Below are positions 1 through 8,483 of a stretch of DNA of 39,907 bases, piece by piece. The translations under genes and the position numbers were made by a program. Below the pieces are notes generated by a model. The model made no database searches and was not told the DNA's origin. It was given only the letters and a program-made list of their open reading frames with translations. Every line of letters starts with the position of its first letter. The first letter of the stretch is position 1. The DNA lies in NCBI GenBank assembly GCA_040905045.1, contig JBBDSH010000044.1, positions 1 through 39,907 on the forward strand, read 5' to 3'. Origin of the DNA: JBBDSH01 sp040905045. GTDB taxonomy: Bacteria > Pseudomonadota > Gammaproteobacteria > Eutrophobiales > Eutrophobiaceae.

Positions 1-40
1 CGCTTCATCCGGGCTACAGGCTGTCCGTGCTCCATGGCTT

Positions 41-1669
41 TCAGAGTTCGGTATAACCGGGAATAGCGCTCAAGTCCACCTGGTCGATGAATTCGGGCTT
101 AAGGTATTCATCCGCGTACCTAAGGTAAATCCGCTCGTGCATGAAGACATCAAACAGATCCGGATCAATATGGCCGTCCAGTTTCATCCGACCCAGTATC
201 GACAGCGACTGGGACAGGGGCATGGCTTTCTTGTAGGGGCGATCACTGGCAGTCAGTGCCTCGAAAACATCGGCGATGGCAACCATGCGTGCCGGCACGG
301 ACATCTGGTCGCCGGTCAGGCCGTTGGGATAACCGGTGCCATCCATTTTTTCATGATGTCCGCCGGCGTACTCGGGCACGCGGCGCAGGTGTTTCGGATA
401 AGGCAGTGATTCCAGCATCTTGATGGTAACGCTGACGTGGTTATTGATGATTTCCCGTTCCCGTATTGTCAGTGTGCCGCGACCGATCTTGAGGTTGTTT
501 TCCTCCTCGTCACTGAGGAAGTTCTCCTGCTTGCCCTCCGGCGACACCCATTGTCGCCGGGATATGGCGTCAATCTGTTCAACCTGATCTTCGGAAATGC
601 TTTCACCTCCCGTATTGCATTGCCGGATGTATTCCCTTTCTTCTTCAATCCGCGCCAGGGTTTGCTGCAATTCCGGATCAGCCTCCGGATTCCATTCTTC
701 ATTACCGGTATATCCGGCAAGCTGCTTCTTCAGTGCGTTGATCACGGCATCACGCTTGATCACCTCAAAGCGGGTGTCGATTAAATGAATACGATCAAAG
801 ATGGTTTCCAGTTTCGTGCCTTTGTCGACCACGTATTCCGGCGTCGTAATCTTGCCGCAATCGTGCAGCCAGGCGGCGACTTCCAGTTCATACATTTCTT
901 CATCCGTCATTTCAAAGTCTTTCAGCGCTCCCCTGTCCACGCGGCAGGCAGCCTCCGCCAGCATCCTTGTTATGACGGGGACACGCTGGCAATGCCCCGC
1001 CGTATAGGGCGATTTTTCATCGATGGCGTCGGCAATCAATTTGATAAGTGAATCAAACAATGCCCTCTGGGAATCGATGAGGCTGCGATTGGTCAGGGTG
1101 ACGGCGGCCTGGGAAGCGAGGGACTCCACCAGTTTTTGGTCCAGGGCGGAAAAAGGAATCACTTTCCCGGTTTCACTGTCCAGGGCATTGATCAACTGCA
1201 GCACTCCGATGATTTCGTTCTCATGATTCCGCATGGGTACCGTAAGAAAGGATTGCGAACGGTAACCGGTTTTCAGATCAAAATTCCTCGTACCCGAGAA
1301 ATCGAACTCCTGATCGGCATAGGCATCTTCGATATTGACCGTCTCGCCACTGATCGCCGACCAGGCGGCGACCATGTGCCTGTTGGGATTGCCGTCCTTG
1401 TCATACAAAGAAATGGGATAGAAAGAGATTTCCTCACCGCTGGTACCGCCCTTGTATATCCCCAGGGAGTTGGTAATCATGATGTCGAAACGCAGCCGGT
1501 TGTCTTCCGTGCGGGTGTAGAGCGTGCCGCCGTCGGCATTGGTCAACTCCTTGGCCTTGGACAGGATCAGTTCCAGCAAGCGGCCGTGATCCCGCTCCGC
1601 TGACAGCGCGATGCCGATGTCGGTGAGTTCCTCGATCAGGGAGGCGAAATCAGAACTGCGGTCATTCAT
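41..1669 (-). CDS. GAF domain / HD-GYP cyclic-di-GMP phosphodiesterase-type protein
   Basis: This 542-residue cytosolic protein has an N-terminal GAF sensor domain (about residues 25-195) followed by an HD-GYP domain (about 205-515). HD-GYP proteins usually hydrolyse cyclic di-GMP with a metal centre, so it probably links a GAF-sensed signal to c-di-GMP turnover. The metal-binding HDCGK lies at 269-273 and the signature HHEKMDGTGYP at 438-448, both intact. About 168 residues separate them, roughly 110 more than in a compact HD-GYP domain; the insertion (about 288-400) is charged and helical-looking. I recall similar insertions in other proteobacterial GAF/HD-GYP proteins, so it may mark a subfamily. 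There are no membrane segments or signal peptide. It is a single gene with no obvious partner. The ATG at 1669 is the first start in frame. Confidence 0.9.
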   Translation of the reverse strand: MNDRSSDFASLIEELTDIGIALSAERDHGRLLELILSKAKELTNADGGTLYTRTEDNRLRFDIMITNSLGIYKGGTSGEEISFYPISLYDKDGNPNRHMVAAWSAISGETVNIEDAYADQEFDFSGTRNFDLKTGYRSQSFLTVPMRNHENEIIGVLQLINALDSETGKVIPFSALDQKLVESLASQAAVTLTNRSLIDSQRALFDSLIKLIADAIDEKSPYTAGHCQRVPVITRMLAEAACRVDRGALKDFEMTDEEMYELEVAAWLHDCGKITTPEYVVDKGTKLETIFDRIHLIDTRFEVIKRDAVINALKKQLAGYTGNEEWNPEADPELQQTLARIEEEREYIRQCNTGGESISEDQVEQIDAISRRQWVSPEGKQENFLSDEEENNLKIGRGTLTIREREIINNHVSVTIKMLESLPYPKHLRRVPEYAGGHHEKMDGTGYPNGLTGDQMSVPARMVAIADVFEALTASDRPYKKAMPLSQSLSILGRMKLDGHIDPDLFDVFMHERIYLRYADEYLKPEFIDQVDLSAIPGYTEL

Positions 1670-1780
1670 TAGACATAGAACGGCATTATCAAGGTGTCCG
1701 TTGCATTCTAAACAGCTGTGACGGTTTTCGCTATATCCGCGATTGCATCACGGAGATTCATATAATGATTCGCGGCCGGA

Positions 1781-1835
1781 GCCTGCCCCGGCATGTCCCC
1801 GGCTTACAGCTTGCCGGGGCAGGCGTAAGCCGGGG
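1781..1835. repeat. Interleaved inverted repeats (A-B-A'-B')
   Basis: Two perfect inverted pairs are interleaved: A 1781-1793 with A' 1812-1824 (13 bp), and B 1797-1807 with B' 1825-1835 (11 bp). A' and B' together are the reverse complement of one 24-bp unit, while A and B carry the same halves in swapped order. As RNA the pairs would either compete or form a pseudoknot. It may simply be the junction of two copies of a dispersed palindromic repeat. Confidence 0.8.
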
Positions 1836-2008
1836 TGGCCGTTGCATCCTTAGCTCCGTAAACGGTGCATCTCCCGGATCAAGTCCGGGACAGGCTATGC
1901 ACCACTTCCCCCACAAGCAAGGTTTAACCCCGGTGTAAAACGGAGCTTGTGGGAGGCCCGATACTGTATTCCTGGATCAAGTCCAGGACAGGCTTTGTCC
2001 AGCACAGG

Positions 2009-2182
2009 CCCCGGGCCGAACGATTCGCGGCGGGGGCGCCGCTCCTACAAACAGGGTTTGATTCTGAGACAAAACCCTGAAGGTAGGAGGCCCGACCCCG
2101 GGCCGAATGATTCGCGGCGGGGGCGCCGCTCCTACAGGCAGGGTTTGATTCTGAGACAAAACCCTGGAGGTAGGAGGCCCGA
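2009..2182. repeat. 87-bp imperfect tandem duplication
   Basis: Two copies begin with CCCCGGGCCGAA at 2009 and 2096. Each contains the palindromic GGCGGGGGCGCCGC and a hairpin in which CAGGGTTT pairs with AAACCCTG about 11 bases later, and each ends in GTAGGAGGCCCGA. A third copy of the leading CCCCGGGCCGAA starts at 2207. The copies differ by only a few bases, which suggests recent duplication. Confidence 0.85.
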
Positions 2183-2241
2183 TACTGGATCGGTGTCCAG
2201 CACAGGCCCCGGGCCGAATCAACCTAATTTCAACCCGTGGT

Positions 2242-4146
2242 TCAGGAGCCGGAAGATTCGTTGATTTCCAGGAACAGATTGTTCAGCCGATGCACGAAAC
2301 CCGCCGGATCCTCCAGCTTGCCGCCTTCACTGAGCAGTGCCTGGTCGAAGAGGATGTGCGACCAGTCCCTGAAACGGTCTTCATCCTGCTCCCTGTCCAG
2401 CCTCTCTACCAACGGATGATCCGGGTTCACTTCCAGTATCGGTTTCGAAGCCGGTACTTCCTGTCCCGAAGCCCGTAGTATCTGTTCCAGATGCCGGCTC
2501 AACCCGTGGTCCTCCGCAACCAGACATGCCGGCGAGGAAGTCAGGCGGCGTGTGACGCGTACATCCGTGACCCGATCCTCGAGTACACCCTTGATCCGTT
2601 CCATCAACTTCTCATGTTGCTTGTTTTCCTTTTCCTTCTTCTCCTTTTCTTCCCCGTCTTCCTCTTTCTCCAGATCCTCCGGATCCAGTTCGCCCTTCAT
2701 CACCGATTGCAGCGGTTTGCCGTCGAACTCGGTCAGATGCATGGTCAGCCATTCATCCACCGGATCGGTCAGCAGCAGGACCTCAATCCCCTTGTCGCGG
2801 AAGATCTCCAGATGCGGACTGTTCTTCGCCATGGCGAGACTGTCCGCGGTAATGTAATAGACGGCCTTCTGACCTTCCTTCATGCGGTCGATATAGTCCC
2901 GCAGCGAGACATTCTGTTCCGGCGAGTCGTCGTGCGTGGAGGTAAAGCGGAACAGCTTTGCCAGATCTTCCCTGCGTTCCGGATCATCGATGACGCCCTC
3001 CTTCATGACACGACCGAATTCCCGCCAGAACCTGGCGTACTTTTCCGGGTCCTTCTCCGCCATGCCGGCCAGCAGATCCAGTATCTTCCTCGTCGAGGCG
3101 GAACGGATGGTATCGATGGTTTTGTTCTTTTGCAGGATCTCCCGGGATATGTTCAGCGGCAGATCGTCGGAATCGACAATACCCCGCACGAAACGCAGGT
3201 ACGGCGGCAGTAACTGGTCGGCATCGTCCATGATGAAAACACGCCGCACATAGAGCTTGACCCCGCGGCGCTGCTCCCGATCCCAGAGATCGAACGGCGC
3301 ATGATTGGGGATATACAACAGGCTGATGTATTCATTCTTGCCCTCGACCTTGTTATGGGTCCAGGTCATGGGATCGTCGAAGTCGTGAGCTACATGCTTG
3401 TAGAATTCCCTGTATTCCTCGTCGGAAATCTCGTTCTTGCCGCGGGTCCACAGGGCCGTCGCCGTATTGACGGTCTCCTCGCCGGTCTCGTCATCACCTT
3501 CCTTCGGCATGACGATGGGCAGGGAAATATGATCGGAATAATGCTTGATGATGGAACGCAGGCGGTGGCCGTCGAGAAACTCTTCCGCGTCATCGGCCAG
3601 GTATAATGTCACCTTGGTGCCGCGCTTCGGCCGTTCCACGGTTTCGATGGTGTATTCTTCCCGGCCTTCCGATATCCAGCGCACGCCGTCACTGCGGCCC
3701 AGTCCGGCCTTGCGGGTCACCACTTCCACGCGCTTTGCGACAATGAAAGAGGAATAAAAACCCACCCCGAACTGGCCGATTAATTGCGAATCCTTGCTTT
3801 GATCGCCGGTCAGTTGCTGGAAAAACTGTTTGGTGCCGGACTTGGCGATGGTGCCCAGGTTATCGATGACCTCGTCCCGGCTCATGCCGATGCCGTTGTC
3901 GATGACGCTGAGGGTTTTCTGGTCCTTGTTGTATTCCACCCGGATTTTCAGGTCAGGGTCGTCCTCGAACAGGGACTCATCCTTGAGGGCCTCGAAACGC
4001 AGTTTGTCCGCCGCGTCGGAAGCATTGGAGATCAACTCCCGCAGGAAGATCTCCCGGTTGCTGTAGAGGGAGTGGATCATCAGGTCCAGCAGCTGCTGGA
4101 CCTCGGTCTGGAAGCCGCGGGTCTCTTTGCCGGTTTCGACACTCAT
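2242..4146 (-). CDS. htpG: Molecular chaperone HtpG (bacterial Hsp90)
   Basis: HtpG is the cytosolic Hsp90-type, ATP-dependent dimeric chaperone that remodels client proteins with the DnaK system. The 634 residues are close to the usual length. The N-terminal GHKL ATPase domain (about 1-220) shows NREIFLRELISNASDA near residue 30, DNGIGMS and the lid motif IGQFGVGFYSSF. The middle domain (about 230-490) carries DLPLNISREILQ and the C-terminal dimerisation domain follows. A charged stretch rich in E and K (about 490-515) sits between the middle and C-terminal domains. An AAAGGA ribosome site lies 7 bases before the ATG at 4146. It is divergent from the pilus locus and probably transcribed alone. 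Confidence 0.98.
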   Translation of the reverse strand: MSVETGKETRGFQTEVQQLLDLMIHSLYSNREIFLRELISNASDAADKLRFEALKDESLFEDDPDLKIRVEYNKDQKTLSVIDNGIGMSRDEVIDNLGTIAKSGTKQFFQQLTGDQSKDSQLIGQFGVGFYSSFIVAKRVEVVTRKAGLGRSDGVRWISEGREEYTIETVERPKRGTKVTLYLADDAEEFLDGHRLRSIIKHYSDHISLPIVMPKEGDDETGEETVNTATALWTRGKNEISDEEYREFYKHVAHDFDDPMTWTHNKVEGKNEYISLLYIPNHAPFDLWDREQRRGVKLYVRRVFIMDDADQLLPPYLRFVRGIVDSDDLPLNISREILQKNKTIDTIRSASTRKILDLLAGMAEKDPEKYARFWREFGRVMKEGVIDDPERREDLAKLFRFTSTHDDSPEQNVSLRDYIDRMKEGQKAVYYITADSLAMAKNSPHLEIFRDKGIEVLLLTDPVDEWLTMHLTEFDGKPLQSVMKGELDPEDLEKEEDGEEKEKKEKENKQHEKLMERIKGVLEDRVTDVRVTRRLTSSPACLVAEDHGLSRHLEQILRASGQEVPASKPILEVNPDHPLVERLDREQDEDRFRDWSHILFDQALLSEGGKLEDPAGFVHRLNNLFLEINESSGS

Positions 4147-4185
4147 ACTATTTTCCTTTATTTATAATGACATATTTGAAGTTAT

Positions 4186-4218
4186 TCCTATGTATAGACA
4201 TCCAACGCTTTTTTCAAG
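4186..4218 (-). promoter_or_regulatory. Candidate htpG promoter
   Basis: Upstream of htpG on the minus strand, CTTGAA (4218-4213) is followed after 16 bases by TATACAT. CTTGAA matches the -35 element of the heat-shock sigma factor, but the downstream part does not match its -10 and looks more like a sigma-70 -10. Heat-shock control of htpG is general knowledge; this site is only suggestive. Confidence 0.3.
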
Positions 4219-4255
4219 GGCGGCTTGTCCCGCCGAACTAATTTATCATTTTCAA

Positions 4256-4284
4256 TTGCTTTACGGGCCGTGACGTTCCATAAT
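4256..4284 (+). promoter_or_regulatory. Candidate sigma-70 promoter for the Tad pilus operon
   Basis: TTGCTT at 4256-4261 and CATAAT at 4279-4284 are separated by 17 bases, the ideal spacing. They lie about 50 bases before the first pilin gene. The -10 matches consensus at 5 of 6 positions, the -35 at 3 of 6. This is the best promoter seen before a 14-kb run of tightly packed plus-strand genes. Confidence 0.45.
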
Positions 4285-4333
4285 CCATTTACGTGAAACG
4301 CGCGCGTGCACTTGATCTTAGGGGAGAATTTTC

Positions 4334-4600
4334 ATGAAACGATTTGTTAAACAGCTCGGCCAGGGCATGACCGAATACATTATTATAGTCGCCCTCATCG
4401 CCATTGCCGCCATTGCCGTCTATTCCTTCTTCGGCGATACCCTGCGCAGCCAGATGGGCGCCATGACCCAGGAGCTCTCGGGCAAGAGCGGAACTTCCAG
4501 TACTGCCGATGCCCAGAAAGCAGCCGGGGCCGCGGCCGGCGAGAGCGAACACCGTGGCCTGGGTGAGTTTACCGGCGGCGCCGACGCCAAGGTCGAATAA
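4334..4600 (+). CDS. Flp-type pilin (prepilin with GQGMTEY processing site)
   Basis: This 88-residue protein has the classic layout of a Flp (type IVb) prepilin: a short basic leader (MKRFVKQLG), then QGMTEY, then an unbroken hydrophobic helix (about 16-36). In Flp prepilins the peptidase cuts after the Gly of G-XXXX-E-Y; here Gly9 and Glu14 fit exactly, giving a mature protein of 79 residues. The tail is Ala/Gly/Ser-rich and polar. It is the first gene of the locus and is preceded by a GGGGAG ribosome site, so it is the prime candidate for the major pilus subunit. The mature form is somewhat longer than the tiny classical Flp1. The processing enzyme is not encoded in this window. Confidence 0.85.
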   Translation: MKRFVKQLGQGMTEYIIIVALIAIAAIAVYSFFGDTLRSQMGAMTQELSGKSGTSSTADAQKAAGAAAGESEHRGLGEFTGGADAKVE

Positions 4601-4636
4601 TCCGGCCTCAACCGATAATAATTCACCTGTTATGAA

Positions 4637-6715
4637 ATGCGGGAGGGGGCCTCACGTCTCGGGAATAATCTGAGGGAGCTGGCGCTTTCCCCCCGTTATA
4701 AACGGCAGCGCGGTCAGGCTGCCGTTTTTGTTTTCGTCTTCATGACCGTGCTGGTGATCGGCATGTCGTTCCTGTACAAGGCCGGCAAGCTCACCAGCGA
4801 CAAGATGGCCCTGCAGAACGCCGCCGACGCGGCCGCCTACAGCGTCTCCGTGGTGGAGGCGCGGGACCTCAACTTCGCCTCCTACATGAACCGGGCCATC
4901 ATCGCCAACGAGGTGGCCATCGGCCAGATGGTCGGCCTGGCCTCCTGGGCCTTTCACTGGCGTTCCTTCGACGACTACCTGAGGTTGTATGCCCAGCCGT
5001 TGAATGCCGGTACGGTCACGGCACCGTTGGGCGCCGCCCTGGAGGGATTCGGCAAGGTTTTCAGGATCAGCGGCGATGTCTTCATCAAGGTCATGAAACC
5101 CCTGGCCAATTACGGCACCCTGATCACCCACAATATCAACAAGTTCTACGGTTACGCCCAGTACGGCTTTCATGTCGCCAGCACGGTTTACGCCCTCGGT
5201 ACCCTGAGCGAAATGATCGATCAGAATGCCCCGCCCGGGGCGCGGCTGTCGGAATACGGCCTGCTGTCCCTGATCGGCCATCTGGCCACCTACGGGGCCC
5301 TGCCCGGCCTGCCGGGGGAGAAATTCACCCGCAGCTACAATCCCGCCAAAAGATCCAACATGGCCGATTTCCAGGCCGATGTGGCCGGCGTCACGGACGC
5401 GGGCGGTTACGGGCGGCTGGCGGCCATTATCCAGGAGTCGGGGGATCCCTTTATCAACAAGCGCGGCTGGATTTTCGATCTCTTTCGCGAACTGTACAAC
5501 TGGGGCGCACTCCCGGATTTTCTTTACCACGAGGATACTTACCCCAACGGCGATCCGCGCGGCTGGGTCGGCATCGACGTGGGCTCGAACATCGATCTGG
5601 GGATCTTCGAGGTGGAGTGGTCCTTCTGGCTGATGTTTCACATGGATCTGTCGCGACTGGGCGGCAGCGAACTGCGCATGGTGGTGCCGATGAGCGCCGG
5701 CAAGAAAAAGAAGAAACAGGCCGCAGGCCAGTTCTTCAGCTGGTCCAGCGCCGACACCACCAATCTCGGCGTCGGGTTGAAAGGCGGCTTCGCCGTCAAG
5801 GCCTGGATCGTTATTCCCATCGTCAACGAGCGCATCAAGGTGGTGGACGTGGGCGCCAGCGTTAAAATTATCGACGACCGATTGCGTGTCTATGTGAACC
5901 TGTTCGGCGGCGGTACCGGTTGTGCGGAAAACGAGGACGGCGAGGAAGTCTGTGAAGATGTCGAGGGCGAGGAAGGACTCAAGCTCGTCGACGCGCCCTT
6001 CCCCACCAACGCGCCCTTCGGCGCCGGTTTCGCCCAGGCCGGCATCAAGAAGGGCACCGGCAAGAAGGCGGTCAACAATTTCCTGCAGGCCAACAAGAAG
6101 CACATGGGCCGGGACGTCGGCAGCAAGAAAAACAATCCCCTCTACGGTCCGGTACCCATGGAGGCTTATGGCGGCGCGGCCAGCAAGATGCTGGCCTGGG
6201 AATTCGTCTACCCGCCGGGGATTTTTTACCAGGCCGGCATGCCACAGCGCCAGGTGAACAAGAAATACGGCGGCCTGCCCCGTTACGTGGACACGGCAAA
6301 CAACAACCCGTTGTCATTCTCCGGCGGCCCCAGCCTGGTGGTGGGCGTCATGCTGGGCGAGTCGGAATTCGATCTGGCCAACCCGGCGCCGGGCCAGCCG
6401 GCCGGGCCCGAAAACGAACCCACCGGCCGTTTCCAGATCACCGAGGAACTGGCCAACGACCAGATCCACGTGCTGGCCAAGTCCGAGGTCTATTTCAAGC
6501 GGCCCACGGACCTGAATTACTTCCGCCGCGGCGACGGCCAGGAGGAATACGGCAGCACCTTCAATCCCTATTGGCAGGCGCGCCTGACGGAAACCTCCCA
6601 CGGCGACCGGACCGCCGCCCTGAAACTGCAGCAGGGCGTGCTGGTGGACGGCACCGCGCCGCCGTACAGCCTGTCCAGCCTGTTCGGGCCCATTATCAAG
6701 GCGCTGGGTCTGTAA
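4637..6715 (+). CDS. TadG-like pilus assembly protein
   Basis: A 692-residue protein with one N-terminal membrane helix (about 28-48) followed by a long extracytoplasmic region. The helix is preceded by KRQRGQAAVFVFVF, and KLTSDKMALQNAADAAAYS just after it is typical of TadG/TadE-like proteins. The leader resembles the GQxMxE motif of its neighbours but lacks the Glu, so prepilin-type cleavage is doubtful. No von Willebrand A domain is evident, unlike classical TadG. A cysteine pair (CAENEDGEEVC) is set in an acidic loop around residues 430-440. The start is uncertain: the ATG at 4637 has no good upstream ribosome site, and a GGGAGGGGG tract lies just inside the gene. The role in assembly is inferred from position and N-terminus. 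Confidence 0.75.
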   Translation: MREGASRLGNNLRELALSPRYKRQRGQAAVFVFVFMTVLVIGMSFLYKAGKLTSDKMALQNAADAAAYSVSVVEARDLNFASYMNRAIIANEVAIGQMVGLASWAFHWRSFDDYLRLYAQPLNAGTVTAPLGAALEGFGKVFRISGDVFIKVMKPLANYGTLITHNINKFYGYAQYGFHVASTVYALGTLSEMIDQNAPPGARLSEYGLLSLIGHLATYGALPGLPGEKFTRSYNPAKRSNMADFQADVAGVTDAGGYGRLAAIIQESGDPFINKRGWIFDLFRELYNWGALPDFLYHEDTYPNGDPRGWVGIDVGSNIDLGIFEVEWSFWLMFHMDLSRLGGSELRMVVPMSAGKKKKKQAAGQFFSWSSADTTNLGVGLKGGFAVKAWIVIPIVNERIKVVDVGASVKIIDDRLRVYVNLFGGGTGCAENEDGEEVCEDVEGEEGLKLVDAPFPTNAPFGAGFAQAGIKKGTGKKAVNNFLQANKKHMGRDVGSKKNNPLYGPVPMEAYGGAASKMLAWEFVYPPGIFYQAGMPQRQVNKKYGGLPRYVDTANNNPLSFSGGPSLVVGVMLGESEFDLANPAPGQPAGPENEPTGRFQITEELANDQIHVLAKSEVYFKRPTDLNYFRRGDGQEEYGSTFNPYWQARLTETSHGDRTAALKLQQGVLVDGTAPPYSLSSLFGPIIKALGL

Positions 6716-6718
6716 GTG

Positions 6719-7765
6719 ATGGCGGTCCGAACCTTGATGAGAATAGCGTGCCCGGGCCGGCAACACGGCCAGGCCATGACCGAATTCCAGATTGCGGCCG
6801 TGTATATCCTGGTGCCGCTGTTCCTGTTCATCCCGCTGCTGGGCAAGTACATCGACATCAAGCACGCCGCCATCGGCGCGGCCCGCTACCAGGCCTGGGA
6901 ATACACCGCCTGGCACAATCCGGCGGACAATCACGACATCATGACCAATTTCACCGCCGCCTCGGTGCCGAAAAAATCCCCCGGGCAAACAACCACGGAA
7001 GCCCAGCAACGCTTCTTCTCCGCCATCCGCGAGGGCGATGACGCCGTGCCCATCAGCACATCGGATCGCACCGACGGCTGGGACGCGGAGGACCGCAACC
7101 CGCTCTGGACCGATCACCGGGCCGAACCCCTGTTTACCGGGACCATGGCCTCGACCATCAATACCAGCGATGATACGCCCGGCTTCAAAATCTTCGGCAT
7201 CGACAGCGGCGATGTCATTTCCTTTATACTGGACGCGCTGGATTTCGTCTTTGATGCCTTCGGCACCCTGCTCAGTATCATTCCGGGCAATTCCGGCGCC
7301 GAGTTCAGCGCCATCAACACCGACGGTTATATAAGGAGTTCCGTCACGGCGCCGGTACGGATGTTTCCCAATGCCATCGATGTGTACGACGGCGCCTCGT
7401 TTCAGAATATCCCCGCCCGGGCCGGCGTTCTCAGCGAGAGCTGGAATTCCGGCGGCACCCTGCATACCTACAGCCAGGTGGGCGGCGCCGTGCCGGCCAC
7501 GCTCCTGAAGGAACTGTTAACCATGCCGGTTCTGGGCGAGATCTGGGACGTCATTGCCTTCCTGGCGCCGGAACTGACCCGCTGCAAGCCCACATTCCAC
7601 TCGCCCCTGGTCGGCGAAGACGGCAGTCTGTGGCTGGGTTACGTGGACAGCGACACCGTGCACCCGGATCGTCTGTCCGGCGGCGGCACCCACGTCTGCG
7701 ACGATGCCGGCCGCTGCCGTCTGAAACCGAACATTCCCATGTCCCATACGGAGTGCGTCAAGTAA
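6719..7765 (+). CDS. TadE-like pseudopilin-type pilus protein, long form
   Basis: A roughly 348-residue protein with a prepilin-like N-terminus: a basic leader, then GQAMTEF (Gly about 17, Glu about 22) and a hydrophobic helix. TadE proteins are minor pseudopilins of Tad machines that share this N-terminus with Flp. It is longer than a typical TadE (about 150-250 residues). Its large exported region ends in a cysteine-containing part (HVCDDAGRCRLK, then SHTEC) that may form disulfides in the periplasm. A GTG (6716) directly precedes the ATG at 6719 in the same frame; the ATG is preferred. It follows the TadG-like gene with no gap, and its stop overlaps the next ATG by one base, so translation is probably coupled. 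Confidence 0.75.
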   Translation: MAVRTLMRIACPGRQHGQAMTEFQIAAVYILVPLFLFIPLLGKYIDIKHAAIGAARYQAWEYTAWHNPADNHDIMTNFTAASVPKKSPGQTTTEAQQRFFSAIREGDDAVPISTSDRTDGWDAEDRNPLWTDHRAEPLFTGTMASTINTSDDTPGFKIFGIDSGDVISFILDALDFVFDAFGTLLSIIPGNSGAEFSAINTDGYIRSSVTAPVRMFPNAIDVYDGASFQNIPARAGVLSESWNSGGTLHTYSQVGGAVPATLLKELLTMPVLGEIWDVIAFLAPELTRCKPTFHSPLVGEDGSLWLGYVDSDTVHPDRLSGGGTHVCDDAGRCRLKPNIPMSHTECVK

Positions 7766-8463
7766 TGCGATTAGAAGCACCCTTTATTCTTTCTGTTGTG
7801 TTTTGCCTGTTGCCCGCCATGGCCTGGGGGAAACCGGATTTTCCCGCCCCCCCGGACGCGCGGGTGGAAAAGGTGGGAGACAGCGTCTCCATCAGCGGCA
7901 ATAACATGTACATCCGCCAGTTTTCCTCCGGCAAACCCATGGACCGGGTCAGCCGCTTTTATCATCGGCGCTGGGCGCGGGGTGAAAACGGCAAGGAACC
8001 CGGTTACGTGGAATCCGATGCCATGACACCCTGGCATATCATTTCCCGGGTCGAGGACGAATACCTCATGACCGTGCAGATTCAGCCCGCCGACAACGGC
8101 GGCAGTTGGGGCTACCTGGCCATGAGCAAACTTGAGAAGGGGAAATCGCTCCCTGACGGCGTGCCGGAGGTGCCGCGCATGTCGGATTCCCGGGTTCTGC
8201 ACCAGATGGATACCGTCGATTCCGGACAGAAGGGCCAGACACTGCTGTTGAGCAACCCGCATTCCCTTGCCAGTAATGTCAATTATTACCGCCGCCATTA
8301 CCAGAAACACGGTTGGCGCGAAGACATGAATCAACCCATACAGCGGGCCAGGATGCATATCCTCGCATTTACAAACGGGCGATATAAAATTAATATCATG
8401 TTGACGGGGGATCAGAATGAAACTCAGATCGTGGTCAACAGGATCGTCCACGACATTCTCTAG
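7765..8463 (+). CDS. Exported protein of unknown function with two-fold internal repeat
   Basis: I do not recognise this family. The 232-residue protein starts with a clear signal peptide (MRLEAPFILSVVFCLLPAMA, cleavage near residue 22), so it should be periplasmic or surface-exposed. The mature part seems to be two diverged copies of a domain of about 90 residues (about 31-122 and 141-229). Each has a polar start, a V-(S/N)-x-(F/Y)-Y-(H/R)-R helix, then an amphipathic strand pair (HIISRVEDEYLMTVQI against MHILAFTNGRYKINIM) and a terminal helix. The mature part has no cysteine. TAATG joins it to the TadE-like gene, and a second pilin-like gene follows 20 bases later, so it should act with the pilus. 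A start further upstream would run through the TadE-like gene and is unlikely. Confidence 0.8.
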   Translation: MRLEAPFILSVVFCLLPAMAWGKPDFPAPPDARVEKVGDSVSISGNNMYIRQFSSGKPMDRVSRFYHRRWARGENGKEPGYVESDAMTPWHIISRVEDEYLMTVQIQPADNGGSWGYLAMSKLEKGKSLPDGVPEVPRMSDSRVLHQMDTVDSGQKGQTLLLSNPHSLASNVNYYRRHYQKHGWREDMNQPIQRARMHILAFTNGRYKINIMLTGDQNETQIVVNRIVHDIL

Positions 8464-8483
8464 AATAAAAATGGATATTATCC

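Larger units (their letters stand above)
1670..2241. repeat. Gene-free gap filled with short palindromic and tandem repeats
   Basis: This gap of about 570 bases between the HD-GYP gene and htpG (both minus strand) has no credible gene. It holds the interleaved inverted repeats at 1781-1835, several GGATCAAGTCC-(A/G)GGACAGGC-like pieces (near 1876 and 1974) and an imperfect tandem duplication at 2009-2182. The frames that stay open across it are low-complexity translations of the repeats. Confidence 0.75.

Noticed and set aside
1947..2264. 105-codon open frame in the repeat-rich gap
   Set aside because: It is entirely made of the tandem and palindromic repeats and has no gene-like composition.
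4652..6103. Long open frame (483 codons) on the minus strand opposite the TadG-like gene
   Set aside because: It is the antisense shadow of a high-GC gene; its translation has no domain and the plus-strand frame has a clear TadG-type N-terminus.
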